Positions 35,327 through 43,146 of a stretch of 47,792 nucleotides of DNA are shown here, piece by piece. Position 1 is the stretch's first letter. The number at the start of each line of letters is the position of its first letter. A program made the translations under genes and the position numbers. The DNA is from an uncultured Geobacteraceae bacterium. GTDB taxonomy: Bacteria; Desulfobacterota; Desulfuromonadia; Geobacterales; Pseudopelobacteraceae. Where the stretch lies: NCBI GenBank assembly GCA_903930585.1, contig CAIYZD010000180.1, positions 1-47,792 on the forward strand. The letters run 5' to 3'. A model generated the notes under the pieces. The model saw only the letters and a program-made list of their open reading frames with translations. It was not told where the DNA came from and did no database searches.

Positions 35327-36712
35327 CTAGCCGATGTGAGCGACAATGAATTCACGAACCGAGGCGATATCAGCATCCATAATTTCACATCGGGTCGGTT
35401 TGCCGTACAATTCTTTAACCGATTCCGGCGCCGGCGACTGGAAGCCAAGCGCCTGCTCCACCGTTTCACTGAATTTTGCCGGATGGGCCGTAGCAAGGCA
35501 GACTCTGGCTGAATCGGACGGTAGCAGGTCAAGGGCAGCCTTGACACCAACCGCAGTGTGGGGATCCAGCAGATAGTCGGTCTTTTCATAAAAGTCACGG
35601 ATTTGCTGGAGGGTGGCTACCTGATCAACCGAATCGGAACAGAAATCGGTACGGACCTGCGCCATTTCCTCCGGAGAACAGGTAATACGGCCATCCGCTT
35701 TCAGTTCGGCAAATGCTTCTTTAAGCCGGACAGAGTCTTCGGCAAACAGATGAAACAGATACCTTTCGAAATTCGAAGCGATCTGGATATCCATCGAAGG
35801 TGACACGGTCGGAACAACCGTTCCCAACGAGTAGTCGGATGCATTGATGAAACGGGTCAGGATATTGTTTTCATTGGTGGCCAAGAGCAGCCTGCCCATC
35901 GGCAACCCCATTCGTTTGGCAACATATCCGGCAAAGATATCGCCAAAGTTTCCCGTAGGAACCGAAAAGTGCACCGGACCGACCGCTTCATCGGTTACCC
36001 GCAGCCAGGCATAAAAATAATAAACCACCTGCGCCAGAACGCGAGCCCAGTTGATCGAGTTTACCGCACCCAGAGAATATTTTTCCTTGAACTCCAGGTC
36101 GCCAAACAGCTCCTTGACCATATCCTGGCAGTCATCAAAGGTACCATGCACCGCAATATTATGTACATTGGCATCGGTTACGGACGTCATCTGCAACGCT
36201 TGAACCGCCGACGTTTTGCCTAGCGGATGCAGAATAAAGATGGAAATGCCCTTTTTACCGCGCACACCGTGAATGGCTGCGCTGCCGGTATCACCCGACG
36301 TTGCGCCGATAATGTTCAATGTCTGATTGCGTTCCGCCAGGATATATTCGAACATATTGCCCAGGAATTGCAGCGCAACATCCTTGAAGGCCAGAGTCAC
36401 GCCATGGAACAATTCAAGTATATAGACACCGTTTTTCCTGACCAAGGGTGTGACATCAGGATGGGTAAAGGTGGCGTATGATCGGATAATCAAGCTTTTC
36501 AGATCCGCGGCAGGGATATCGTCGACATAACGGGAAATGACTTCAAAAGCCAGTTCCGCATAGGTCAGCTTACGCCATGACTCAAGCTGTTCTCCGGAAA
36601 TAGCCGGGTAGGATTGCGGCAGAAGCAAGCCTCCATCGGAAGCCAGGCCCATCATCACGGCATCTTTGAAAGCTATTGGGGAGATGCCGCCACGGGTACT
36701 GATATAACGCAT
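35327..36712 (-). CDS. thrC: Threonine synthase
   Basis: 461 aa. It converts O-phosphohomoserine to threonine using pyridoxal phosphate. The N-terminal RYISTRGGISPIAFKDAVMMGLASDGGLL, the PLP lysine in GVTLAFKDVALQFLGN, and the phosphate-binding GATSGDTGSAAIHG are present. The length fits the longer, E. coli/yeast-like class. The 266-nt gap upstream (36713-36978) separates it from the divergent ccdAB pair and holds the inverted repeats listed for that pair. Confidence 0.96.
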   Translation of the reverse strand: MRYISTRGGISPIAFKDAVMMGLASDGGLLLPQSYPAISGEQLESWRKLTYAELAFEVISRYVDDIPAADLKSLIIRSYATFTHPDVTPLVRKNGVYILELFHGVTLAFKDVALQFLGNMFEYILAERNQTLNIIGATSGDTGSAAIHGVRGKKGISIFILHPLGKTSAVQALQMTSVTDANVHNIAVHGTFDDCQDMVKELFGDLEFKEKYSLGAVNSINWARVLAQVVYYFYAWLRVTDEAVGPVHFSVPTGNFGDIFAGYVAKRMGLPMGRLLLATNENNILTRFINASDYSLGTVVPTVSPSMDIQIASNFERYLFHLFAEDSVRLKEAFAELKADGRITCSPEEMAQVRTDFCSDSVDQVATLQQIRDFYEKTDYLLDPHTAVGVKAALDLLPSDSARVCLATAHPAKFSETVEQALGFQSPAPESVKELYGKPTRCEIMDADIASVREFIVAHIG

Positions 36713-36902
36713 GATATAAACCTCTTGTTCTTAAAATGTGAAAACCTGTTGTGACAAATAACACACTTTCACGCATAACTCAAAATTGTATCTCAAGGCC
36801 ATGTTACCATATTCACTCTTCACCGCTCTACCAGAAGTGCAATTTCCCAGGAGCTGATACAGGAAGCATATACCGAACGGATTTTGAAACAGCTTGCGTC
36901 AT

Positions 36903-36961
36903 AATGTAAACCTCCTATTTTCATTTACATTCATAGTTCCGCAAGATATCCTATGCGCATA
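36903..36961. promoter_or_regulatory. Candidate ccdAB operator region
   Basis: Two symmetric sites precede ccdA: AATGTAAA-N13-TTTACATT (36903-36931), and the perfect 10-bp palindrome TATGCGCATA (36952-36961) about 23 nt before the ATG. Toxin-antitoxin operons of this type are usually repressed by the antitoxin or its complex, so these are likely operators. The rest of the thrC-ccdA gap shows nothing recognisable. Confidence 0.45.
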
Positions 36962-36984
36962 ATAAATATACATGAGGAGTGCGT

Positions 36985-37233
36985 ATGCAATCCACAGAGT
37001 TACAAACACCACCGCAAAAAAAATCCACCAACCTGAGCATAAATTGCGATCTGTTACGTCGTGCCCGTGAGCACAAAATAAACCTGTCCAAAACACTTGA
37101 AGAGCGACTTACGGAGATTTTACGGCATGAGGAGCGTGAAGCCTGGCGTCTTGAAAATGCCGATGCAATCAACGACTACAATGACAGGATAGAGAAGAAC
37201 GGCGTATTTAGCGATGGACTGCGGAGTTTCTGA
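36985..37233 (+). CDS. ccdA: Antitoxin CcdA
   Basis: 82 aa. The N-terminal ribbon-helix-helix-like part (STNLSINCDLLRRAREHKINLSKTLEERL) should bind DNA. The C-terminal part (RLENADAINDYNDRIEKNGVFSDGLRSF) is the toxin-binding tail typical of CcdA, with the ending GVFSDGLRxF. The ATG at 36985 is chosen because GAGGAG lies just ahead of it; an in-frame GTG at 36979 overlaps that site. The stop overlaps the ccdB start (TGATG). Confidence 0.93.
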   Translation: MQSTELQTPPQKKSTNLSINCDLLRRAREHKINLSKTLEERLTEILRHEEREAWRLENADAINDYNDRIEKNGVFSDGLRSF

Positions 37234-37547
37234 TGGCACAATTCGACGTGTACGAAAACCCGAATCCGGCATCGCAAAAAACCATCCCCTTTCTTCTTGA
37301 TGTTCAGACAGACCTGCTTGATAACCTTGCCACCCGTGTGGTAGTTCCGCTTGTTGCTTCTGCAGCCATACCGAAACCGGGACGTCACCTGAATCCTGCA
37401 TTCAGCATCGGAGAAACCGGGGTAATTATGTCTACTGCAGAAATAGCCGGTGTTTCAATCAAGAGCCTTGGAAAAAGGGTTTGTTCGATTAAGGAGTACC
37501 GCGACAAGATTGTCGCGGCGATTGACTTTATGATTACCGGGATTTGA
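37233..37547 (+). CDS. ccdB: Toxin CcdB
   Basis: 104 aa. It starts MAQFDVYENPN and ends with the conserved Gly-Ile (DFMITGI), the C-terminal region of CcdB that contacts gyrase. It poisons DNA gyrase subunit A when not held by CcdA. It overlaps the ccdA stop by one nt, so translation is coupled. It is an intact module inserted between thrC and a DUF218 gene, both core-type neighbours. Confidence 0.93.
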   Translation: MAQFDVYENPNPASQKTIPFLLDVQTDLLDNLATRVVVPLVASAAIPKPGRHLNPAFSIGETGVIMSTAEIAGVSIKSLGKRVCSIKEYRDKIVAAIDFMITGI

Positions 37548-37572
37548 ATGATACCTGACAAGTCAACTCGCA

Positions 37573-38187
37573 TCACCCTCCCGAAACAACCGGCATCACG
37601 CTTTCCCGAAGCTCTCCGGGCGCCAGCATGAAAAACATCCGTAACATGCAGTATTTGTAAAATTCACGAAACAACAGCTGGAAACTGCCACCATGACTCC
37701 ACCATGACTCCTTCAGATTTACCGAATCGACCGGATACGGGATAATAGCAATATCCGTGGGAAGCGAATTTCTAAACAGAATCGATGCACGTTTAAGATG
37801 ATAGCGCGAGGTAATCAGGAGCACGGAATGCACTCCGCTCCGCACGAGTATGTCACGGCCGTAGATCGAGTTTTCAAGAGTATTGCGGGATGATTTTTCA
37901 AGAATAACGTTATCGGAGGAAGGATCATCTCGCCGTGGCCGATACAGATCACTTTTTCTGACTGATGGGTCAACCCCCACAAAAACGAGTAACTCGGCGC
38001 GAGAATCACGAAAAAGGCGGACCCCTTCTTCGACCCGACCCTTGCCGCCCGTCAAGACAACAATTGCGTCCGCATTCTGCGTATTCTGGCGATATGAAAA
38101 TGTTTTGTAGGTAAAATCAATAAAAAGGGCCGTTATGACAACCAGTCCGATGATGCAGAGCGTTAAGAATGCCTTGATAGTATTCAT
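37573..38187 (-). CDS. DUF218 (YdcF/SanA-like) membrane-anchored protein
   Basis: 204 aa from the ATG at 38187, which has AGGA six nt ahead and starts directly at the hydrophobic anchor (IKAFLTLCIIGLVVITALFI). A longer frame to 38274 would overlap rpmB and adds a hydrophilic stretch, so it is not preferred. The DUF218 domain includes ADAIVVLTGGKGRVEEGVRLF, SRNTLENSIYGRDIL and VLLITSRYHLKRA. Relatives (SanA, ElyC, YdcF) affect envelope integrity; the reaction is unknown. It is divergent from rpmB. Confidence 0.88.
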   Translation of the reverse strand: MNTIKAFLTLCIIGLVVITALFIDFTYKTFSYRQNTQNADAIVVLTGGKGRVEEGVRLFRDSRAELLVFVGVDPSVRKSDLYRPRRDDPSSDNVILEKSSRNTLENSIYGRDILVRSGVHSVLLITSRYHLKRASILFRNSLPTDIAIIPYPVDSVNLKESWWSHGGSFQLLFREFYKYCMLRMFFMLAPGELRESVMPVVSGG

Positions 38188-38267
38188 ACCTTGTCCTATA
38201 TTTTTCTTGCAACAACCACGACAGTCTGCTATAAGATTTTTTTCAGCAATCAACGGAGGACAACGAT

Positions 38268-38462
38268 ATGTCAAGAAAATGTGAAATTTGTGGAAAAGGC
38301 CCCAGCTTTGGAAATAACGTCAGCCATGCGAACAATAAAACCCGTACGGTCTGGTATCCAAATCTTCAGAAAATCAAGGCTGTCAAAAACAATGGCAGTA
38401 TAACGACCGTCAAGGTCTGCACCCGCTGTATCCGCTCAGGATTCGTAACCAAATCCCTCTAA
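38268..38462 (+). CDS. rpmB: Ribosomal protein bL28
   Basis: 64 aa. This is the zinc-binding (C+) form with two Cys-X2-Cys pairs, CEIC near the start and CTRC near the end. [16 protein letters not shown] is the family core. A ribosome-binding site (GGAGGA) precedes the ATG. A strong terminator follows at 38490. It is a single-gene unit, divergent from the DUF218 gene. Confidence 0.97.
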   Translation: MSRKCEICGKGPSFGNNVSHANNKTRTVWYPNLQKIKAVKNNGSITTVKVCTRCIRSGFVTKSL

Positions 38463-38489
38463 CAGATTTCACAACAGGTTATTTATGAT

Positions 38490-38519
38490 AGCCGCACCCT
38501 CACGGATGCGGCTTTTTTT
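38490..38519 (+). terminator. Rho-independent terminator of rpmB
   Basis: AGCCGCA and TGCGGCT (38490-38496 and 38507-38513) form a 7-bp stem with a 10-nt loop, followed on the plus strand by a run of T to 38519. Confidence 0.9.
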
Positions 38520-38541
38520 CGTATTTGATTTGAAATTGGCG

Positions 38542-38922
38542 TTACACGTTCGCGAGCACTTCTATCTCAAGCAGTGCATCGCGCGGCAATGATTTAACCG
38601 CAACGGTGGATCGAGCCGGCTTATGGTTCTGAAAGCAATTGCCGTATATTTGGTTAACTGCCGCGAAATCGGCCATGTCGACCAAATAAATAGTTGTTTT
38701 GATGACGTCGTCAAAACCAATGCCTGCTGCGGATAGCACGGCAGCAATATTACTCATCACCCGCTCAGTCTGCCGCGTTATGTCACCGGTAACCATCTCG
38801 CCGGTTGCCGGATCAAGCGGGATCTGTCCGGAACAGAACAACATATTTCCACATTTGACCGCCTGCGAATACGGCCCGATTGCCGCCGGCGCCGCGTTGG
38901 TCGCCAAAACTTCAAGTTTCAT
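38542..38922 (-). CDS. ridA: RidA family reactive imine/enamine deaminase
   Basis: 126 aa, full length. The family features are the N-terminal NAAPAAIGPYSQAVKCGNMLFCSGQIPLDP and the C-terminal RSTVAVKSLPRDALLEIEVLA, which includes the arginine that binds the substrate carboxylate. It hydrolyses 2-aminoacrylate and related reactive intermediates. The ATG overlaps the rel stop by 4 nt (ATGA), so it is translationally coupled to rel. Confidence 0.95.
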   Translation of the reverse strand: MKLEVLATNAAPAAIGPYSQAVKCGNMLFCSGQIPLDPATGEMVTGDITRQTERVMSNIAAVLSAAGIGFDDVIKTTIYLVDMADFAAVNQIYGNCFQNHKPARSTVAVKSLPRDALLEIEVLANV

Positions 38923-39998
38923 TGTTTGATCCTTTCCACTTTAATAACACCTTTTATTTTCATAAGCGAATTCATAACCTTTTGAAGGTGCGCCAGATTG
39001 GTAACGTTGACCTCGAAGATGTTCTCACCCCGCTGGTCAATGGTGCTCTGAATCTGGGCACTGGCAATATTTGCCTCGCAATTGGTGATCGCCAGGGTGA
39101 TTGTCGCAAGAATCCCCTTTACGTCATGGCAGAGCACCCTGATCTTGACCGGTAACACCGCCGTTTTAACCTTGTTCCAGACCACATCGACCCGGCGCTC
39201 GGGATCGCTTTCCAGAGCGAACTGGCAGTCGGAGGTATGGACCGTAACCCCTTTACCCCGAGTGATAAAGCCGATAATCTCATCCCCCGGCACCGGATTG
39301 CAACACTTGCCGAAACGTACCAGAACATCGTCCAACCCGCTGATTTCAACCGCACTGTTTGATTTTCCCTTCAGCTTGTTGATGACCGTCTGAAGCCGTG
39401 ACTCCTTATGGTCGGTACGCTCTTTCAGTTTCTCATCGGGAAGAAGCTTGCCGACAATCTGACTGCTGGATATCTTGCCGTAACCGACCGCCGCCAACAG
39501 GTCATCGTCCGCCGCATAGCCGAATTCGGCGGAAATCTTCTTGAATTCGCCGCTTTTTTGTATTTTCTGAAGATTGAGCGAATACCGGCGGAAATCCTTT
39601 TCGCAAATTTCACGCCCCAGCACGATACTCCGCTTCCGTTCCTCAATTTTAATCCAGGCCCTGATTTTATTACGGGCACGGGAACTCTTGACTATCTTGA
39701 GCCAATCTTTACTGGGGGTATGGTGCGGCGATGTTATGACTTCAACAATATCGCCGTTCTTCAGTTCGTATTTGAGCGGCACCAGTTTGCCGTTGACCTT
39801 GGCGCCAACACAACGATGTCCGATATCGGTATGAACACTATAGGCAAAATCTATCGGAGTAGAACCTTTGGGATACCCCTTCACGTCCCCTTTGGGGGTA
39901 AATACATAGACTTCTTCGGAAAAAAGTTCAACCTTGACCGAATCCATGAATTCCTTGGAATCCTGCAGATCCTGTTGCCATTCAAGGAGTTGCCGCAA
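38919..39998 (-). CDS. rel: Rel (p)ppGpp synthetase/hydrolase, C-terminal regulatory part (after frameshift)
   Basis: The 359-codon piece carries the end of the linker (RQLLEWQQDLQDSKEFMDSVK), the TGS domain (VYVFTPKGDVKGYPKGSTPIDFAYSVHTDIG), the conserved cysteine region VRFGKCCNPVPGDEIIGF and the C-terminal ACT domain (VLCHDVKGILATITLAI). Its nominal first codon at 39998 is a TTG that encodes leucine inside the ancestral protein, so it is not a natural start. Adding one base near 40030-40047 joins it to the upstream part and gives 716 aa. If the shift is real, this regulatory half would be lost or made separately. ridA overlaps its stop. Confidence 0.85.
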   Translation of the reverse strand: MRQLLEWQQDLQDSKEFMDSVKVELFSEEVYVFTPKGDVKGYPKGSTPIDFAYSVHTDIGHRCVGAKVNGKLVPLKYELKNGDIVEVITSPHHTPSKDWLKIVKSSRARNKIRAWIKIEERKRSIVLGREICEKDFRRYSLNLQKIQKSGEFKKISAEFGYAADDDLLAAVGYGKISSSQIVGKLLPDEKLKERTDHKESRLQTVINKLKGKSNSAVEISGLDDVLVRFGKCCNPVPGDEIIGFITRGKGVTVHTSDCQFALESDPERRVDVVWNKVKTAVLPVKIRVLCHDVKGILATITLAITNCEANIASAQIQSTIDQRGENIFEVNVTNLAHLQKVMNSLMKIKGVIKVERIKQ

Positions 39999-41068
39999 CC
40001 AGGCAAAACGCTTGACCTCCTTCTCGTCGTACCCTTCCCTTCCTTGTACTTCCAGTGGGCGGCAATCCCGGCATCGGCAACGCTGTGCATCTCATGGGTC
40101 CGGATCTGAACTTCCATCCGGTCACCCTGGGGACCTATAACCGTCGTATGCAGGGATTGATACATATTTCCCTTGGGCATGGCGATATAGTCCTTGAAAC
40201 GCCCCGGAATAGGCTTCCAGGCCGAATGGATCACACCCAGCACTTCATAACACTCACGGACACTGTCAACAAGAATCCGCACCGCAATCAGGTCGTAAAT
40301 TTCCTCGAATTCTACATTACGTTTTTCCATCTTTCGATAGATCGAAAAGAGATGCTTGCTCCGGCCGGAAACTTCACCTTGAATTCCGTAGAAATCCAGT
40401 TTTTCAGATATGATAGCCTTTGCTTCTTCAACAAAAGCTTCACGCTCATGTTTTTTTTGGGAGATTTTTTTTACCAGATCGAAATATATTTCAGGATGCA
40501 AATAGCGGAACGACAGATCTTCCAGTTCGACTTTCACCCATGAGATTCCGAGCCGATTAGCGATAGGAGCGTAAATATCCATCGTCTCACGGGCGATTCG
40601 CCGCTGTTTCATTTCATCCTGAAATTCCAGCGTACGCATATTGTGAAGTCGGTCTGCCAGCTTGACCAGAATAACGCGAATATCGATGGCCATGGCCAGC
40701 AACATTTTTCGAAAGTTTTCAGCCTGGCTTTCTTCCTTGGTCTTAAAGTTGATCTTGCTGATCTTGGTAACGCCATCGACCAGCGCAGCTACCTCGATTC
40801 CGAACATTTTGGCAATATCTTCCGACGTTGCCAGGGTATCCTCGATCGTGTCATGCAGAAAACCGGTCACAATACTCGGGACATCCAGCTTCAGATCGGC
40901 AAGAAGTCCGGCCACCTCCATCGGATGAATGATATACGGCTCTCCTGACAGCCTCGTCTGCCCCTGATGCACCTTGGCGCAATACACGTATGCCTTGCGT
41001 ATCAGATTGTGATCAGCAGTCGGATTGTACGCTGAAACCTTATCAAGAATGTCGTTGAGCCGGATCAT
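39881..41068 (-). CDS. rel: Rel (p)ppGpp synthetase/hydrolase, N-terminal catalytic part (frameshifted)
   Basis: 395 codons, of which the first ~365 are genuine Rel/SpoT. The HD hydrolase domain (YIIHPMEVAGLLADL, FLHDTIEDT, KLADRLHNMRTLE) precedes the synthetase domain (GRSKHLFSIYRKMEKR, EIYDLIAVRILVD, MPKGNMYQSLHTTV, MEVQIRTHEMH). After AHWKYKEGKG the frame becomes unrelated (TTRRRSS...) because one base is missing in the purine-rich run at 40030-40047. Both catalytic domains are complete, so the truncated product could still make and degrade (p)ppGpp without its regulatory half. It lies downstream of rpoZ, with a terminator hairpin between them. Confidence 0.88.
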   Translation of the reverse strand: MIRLNDILDKVSAYNPTADHNLIRKAYVYCAKVHQGQTRLSGEPYIIHPMEVAGLLADLKLDVPSIVTGFLHDTIEDTLATSEDIAKMFGIEVAALVDGVTKISKINFKTKEESQAENFRKMLLAMAIDIRVILVKLADRLHNMRTLEFQDEMKQRRIARETMDIYAPIANRLGISWVKVELEDLSFRYLHPEIYFDLVKKISQKKHEREAFVEEAKAIISEKLDFYGIQGEVSGRSKHLFSIYRKMEKRNVEFEEIYDLIAVRILVDSVRECYEVLGVIHSAWKPIPGRFKDYIAMPKGNMYQSLHTTVIGPQGDRMEVQIRTHEMHSVADAGIAAHWKYKEGKGTTRRRSSVLPGCGNSLNGNRICRIPRNSWIRSRLNFFPKKSMYLPPKGT

Positions 41069-41118
41069 ACGCTAGTCGTCGCCTGTAATAGAGTAATCAG
41101 GAATGTACGTGGAGTAGA

Positions 41119-41155
41119 TAAAAAAAGAGTGAAACCGGAGTAATTCCAGCTTCAC
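41119..41155 (-). terminator. Terminator between rpoZ and rel
   Basis: On the minus strand GTGAAGCTGGA and TCCGGTTTCAC pair along 11 positions (two G-U) around a 5-nt loop (41129-41155), followed by a run of U to 41119. It lies 13 nt after the rpoZ stop and would reduce read-through from gmk-rpoZ into rel. Confidence 0.75.
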
Positions 41156-41168
41156 CCGAAATGGCAGG

Positions 41169-41375
41169 TTAGGAACGCTGTTTTTTTGAAACTTCGAAAC
41201 CGATTTTACCGGCAGCAATTTCACGAAGAGCAGTGACAACCTGACGGTTATTTTTGGATTCAATCAACGGTTGTGCTCCTTTATAGAGCTGCTTCACCCG
41301 TTTTGCAGCTAGTATTACGAGCTGGAATCTGTTTTCAACTTTTTCCAGACAATCTTCAACGGTTACACGAGCCAT
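41169..41375 (-). CDS. rpoZ: DNA-directed RNA polymerase omega subunit
   Basis: 68 aa from the ATG at 41375 ([20 protein letters not shown]), the usual omega start, preceded by GGAGG. A frame to 41396 exists but would skip this ribosome-binding site. [16 protein letters not shown] is the conserved helix. It assists assembly of beta' and in many bacteria helps ppGpp binding. It lies between gmk and rel, the common order in proteobacteria. Confidence 0.96.
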   Translation of the reverse strand: MARVTVEDCLEKVENRFQLVILAAKRVKQLYKGAQPLIESKNNRQVVTALREIAAGKIGFEVSKKQRS

Positions 41376-41429
41376 ACGATTACCTCCTTCCAGCAACTTT
41401 TGATGATTGAATTTATACCCTACATCGTA

Positions 41430-42038
41430 TCAGATATCAAACAATTTTCCGACTTTTTCCATCATTCTGAAGGATTTACGCTGATGGGCAATCACTATTG
41501 CCGCCAATTCCCGACAGGCAACCTCAAAATTATCGTTAAAGATAATATAATCATACCAGCGGGATTCCCTGATCTCATCAGCAGCCCGAGCGATACGGCG
41601 TTCAATTACCTCCTGGGCATCGGTCGAACGTGATTCAAGACGGCGGCGCAGTTCTTCCATGCTGGGCGGCATAATAAACACGTACACCCCGCCATCGAAC
41701 TGCTCTTTCAACTTTCGTGCCCCCTGGCAATCAATATCAAGAACCAGATCAATTCCATTCTTACGTGCTTCTTCAAGGGTACGCAACGCGGTACCGTACT
41801 TGTTGCCATGAACTTCTGCCCATTCGGCAAAAGCATCTTCTGCAACCATTTGCTCAAACGTTTCCCGGCTGACAAAATGGTACGCTTCTCCCTCAACCTC
41901 CCCCTGCCGTGGCGCCCGGGTCGTATAACTGACCGACTCCTTCATATCGGGAAACGCTTTGAACAACTCACGGCAAAGGGATGTTTTTCCGGCGCCGGAT
42001 GGCGCCGAGAGAATCAGTATCAAGCCTTCACGTTTCAT
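41430..42038 (-). CDS. gmk: Guanylate kinase
   Basis: 202 aa. The P-loop LSAPSGAGKTSLC (~9-21), the GMP-binding SYTTRAPRQGEVEGEAYHFV and the lid RLESRSTDAQEVIERR are intact. It phosphorylates GMP to GDP and stands upstream of rpoZ and rel. The ATG has AAGG eight nt before it. The yicC and remA-like (DUF370) genes that often precede gmk in relatives are not here; a SWIM/HTH gene lies 22 nt upstream instead. Confidence 0.97.
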   Translation of the reverse strand: MKREGLILILSAPSGAGKTSLCRELFKAFPDMKESVSYTTRAPRQGEVEGEAYHFVSRETFEQMVAEDAFAEWAEVHGNKYGTALRTLEEARKNGIDLVLDIDCQGARKLKEQFDGGVYVFIMPPSMEELRRRLESRSTDAQEVIERRIARAADEIRESRWYDYIIFNDNFEVACRELAAIVIAHQRKSFRMMEKVGKLFDI

Positions 42039-42060
42039 CGGATATGCCTTTCATGTATTT

Positions 42061-43053
42061 TCAGTGTGTCATCTCCCAGACAGTGCGAAGCGCCGCCAGC
42101 GTGCGGGCGTGCATACCAATACCATTATTACCTCTTTTTTCCCATTGAGAAATGCTTGCAGCAGTAACCTTGAGGCGGGCTGCAAACGTAGCCTGTGTTT
42201 CACCAAGAGCCGAGCGCCAGGCTAATATGGCCTCACCGGTGATCGGTTCGGGAAATGGCACAACTCCGGAAGTTTTTTTACGACTTTTTAACGGCGCCGG
42301 AGAGGTTTTCTTAAGTGAAGTTACGGCGGGTGTTCCCTCACCCACCTCGGCAATTTCGACCCCGAACACGTCGGCCAGACCGCCGACCGCAATCCTGCGG
42401 CGCGATGTTCCACCCTTTGTGCCACCAATTGCCGCAGCCGAGACATCAACCAGCTCTTCGTGATTCACACCACGCAAAAGAAACAACAGCTCCGGAGAAT
42501 GATCCAGTCTCGCCCCCACTCCATAAAGTACCGCCGCAATATGTTTGCACATTCCGGCCGAATCCGGACAGTCGCAAGCGAATTTGATTTCACCCGGCAG
42601 CGGGAAAAGCCCCTCCCTCCGGTCCGAAACAACCTCCATGACGCCACGGTCCAGCTTGCCGCGCAACAGGTCGATCAATGATCCGATCTTGCCGGTGCAG
42701 GCCGCTTTGACCGTATTCCATTTATGCAGTGCCAGCGGAAAGATGGTAACGGAAACATTGTACAGCGATGAACCGCTGACAATCGCCTCAATCCTGCCCG
42801 GTTTGATGTCAAGGTGGCAGACCGAACCGTTTCTGACGTAGGTACGGCCACGGGGGAGACGGTTGGCATAATCGCCGAACGACTCCATATGGTCGCACCA
42901 CCCCTTTCCCCAGAAGGAATCGGCAATCTTGCGCCCGGACAGTTGTACCGGTTGCACGTTCAAGCCCTTCTTTTTCATCTTTTCAAGCTGTTTCTGCGCC
43001 TTCGCCCGACGCTCTGCAACCGGCACGTACGGCGCCCATCCATAGTAGCTCAT
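42061..43053 (-). CDS. SWIM zinc-finger protein with C-terminal HTH domain
   Basis: 330 aa from the ATG at 43053, chosen because GGAGGAG stands nine nt ahead; upstream in-frame starts reach 43104. The N-terminal region (YYGWAPYVPVAERRAKAQKQ..., GKGWCDHMES) is typical of SNF2-associated SWIM proteins. The SWIM motif is CDCPDSAGMCKH (CxC...CxH). The last ~60 residues form an XRE-like helix-turn-helix (WRSALGETQATFAARLKVTAASISQWEKRG), joined by a basic, proline-rich linker. The gene just upstream encodes the partner-type SNF2 helicase. The pair is widespread, but its cellular role is not settled; a role in DNA/chromatin transactions is inferred. Confidence 0.88.
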   Translation of the reverse strand: MSYYGWAPYVPVAERRAKAQKQLEKMKKKGLNVQPVQLSGRKIADSFWGKGWCDHMESFGDYANRLPRGRTYVRNGSVCHLDIKPGRIEAIVSGSSLYNVSVTIFPLALHKWNTVKAACTGKIGSLIDLLRGKLDRGVMEVVSDRREGLFPLPGEIKFACDCPDSAGMCKHIAAVLYGVGARLDHSPELLFLLRGVNHEELVDVSAAAIGGTKGGTSRRRIAVGGLADVFGVEIAEVGEGTPAVTSLKKTSPAPLKSRKKTSGVVPFPEPITGEAILAWRSALGETQATFAARLKVTAASISQWEKRGNNGIGMHARTLAALRTVWEMTH

Positions 43054-43105
43054 GGGAGATGTCTCCTCCATACACATGATAGCGATAAAATATGTGCCTG
43101 TCAAA

Positions 43106-43140
43106 CAGACCTCCGAGGTTTTGGAAACCTCGGAGGTCTG
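43106..43140. repeat. Perfect 16-bp inverted repeat between helicase and SWIM genes
   Basis: CAGACCTCCGAGGTTT (43106-43121) and its exact reverse complement (43125-43140) flank a 3-nt centre, six nt after the helicase stop. There is no U-run on the minus strand, so it is not a classic terminator. The CCTCCGAGGTTT core recalls, from memory, a palindrome found in many bacterial intergenic regions; this is unverified. Confidence 0.8.
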
Positions 43141-43146
43141 CCAAAT

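Noticed and set aside
40030-40047. Programmed frameshift as the sure explanation for split rel
   Set aside because: The run has no clear slippery heptamer with a following pseudoknot; an ordinary single-base loss or sequence error is simpler.
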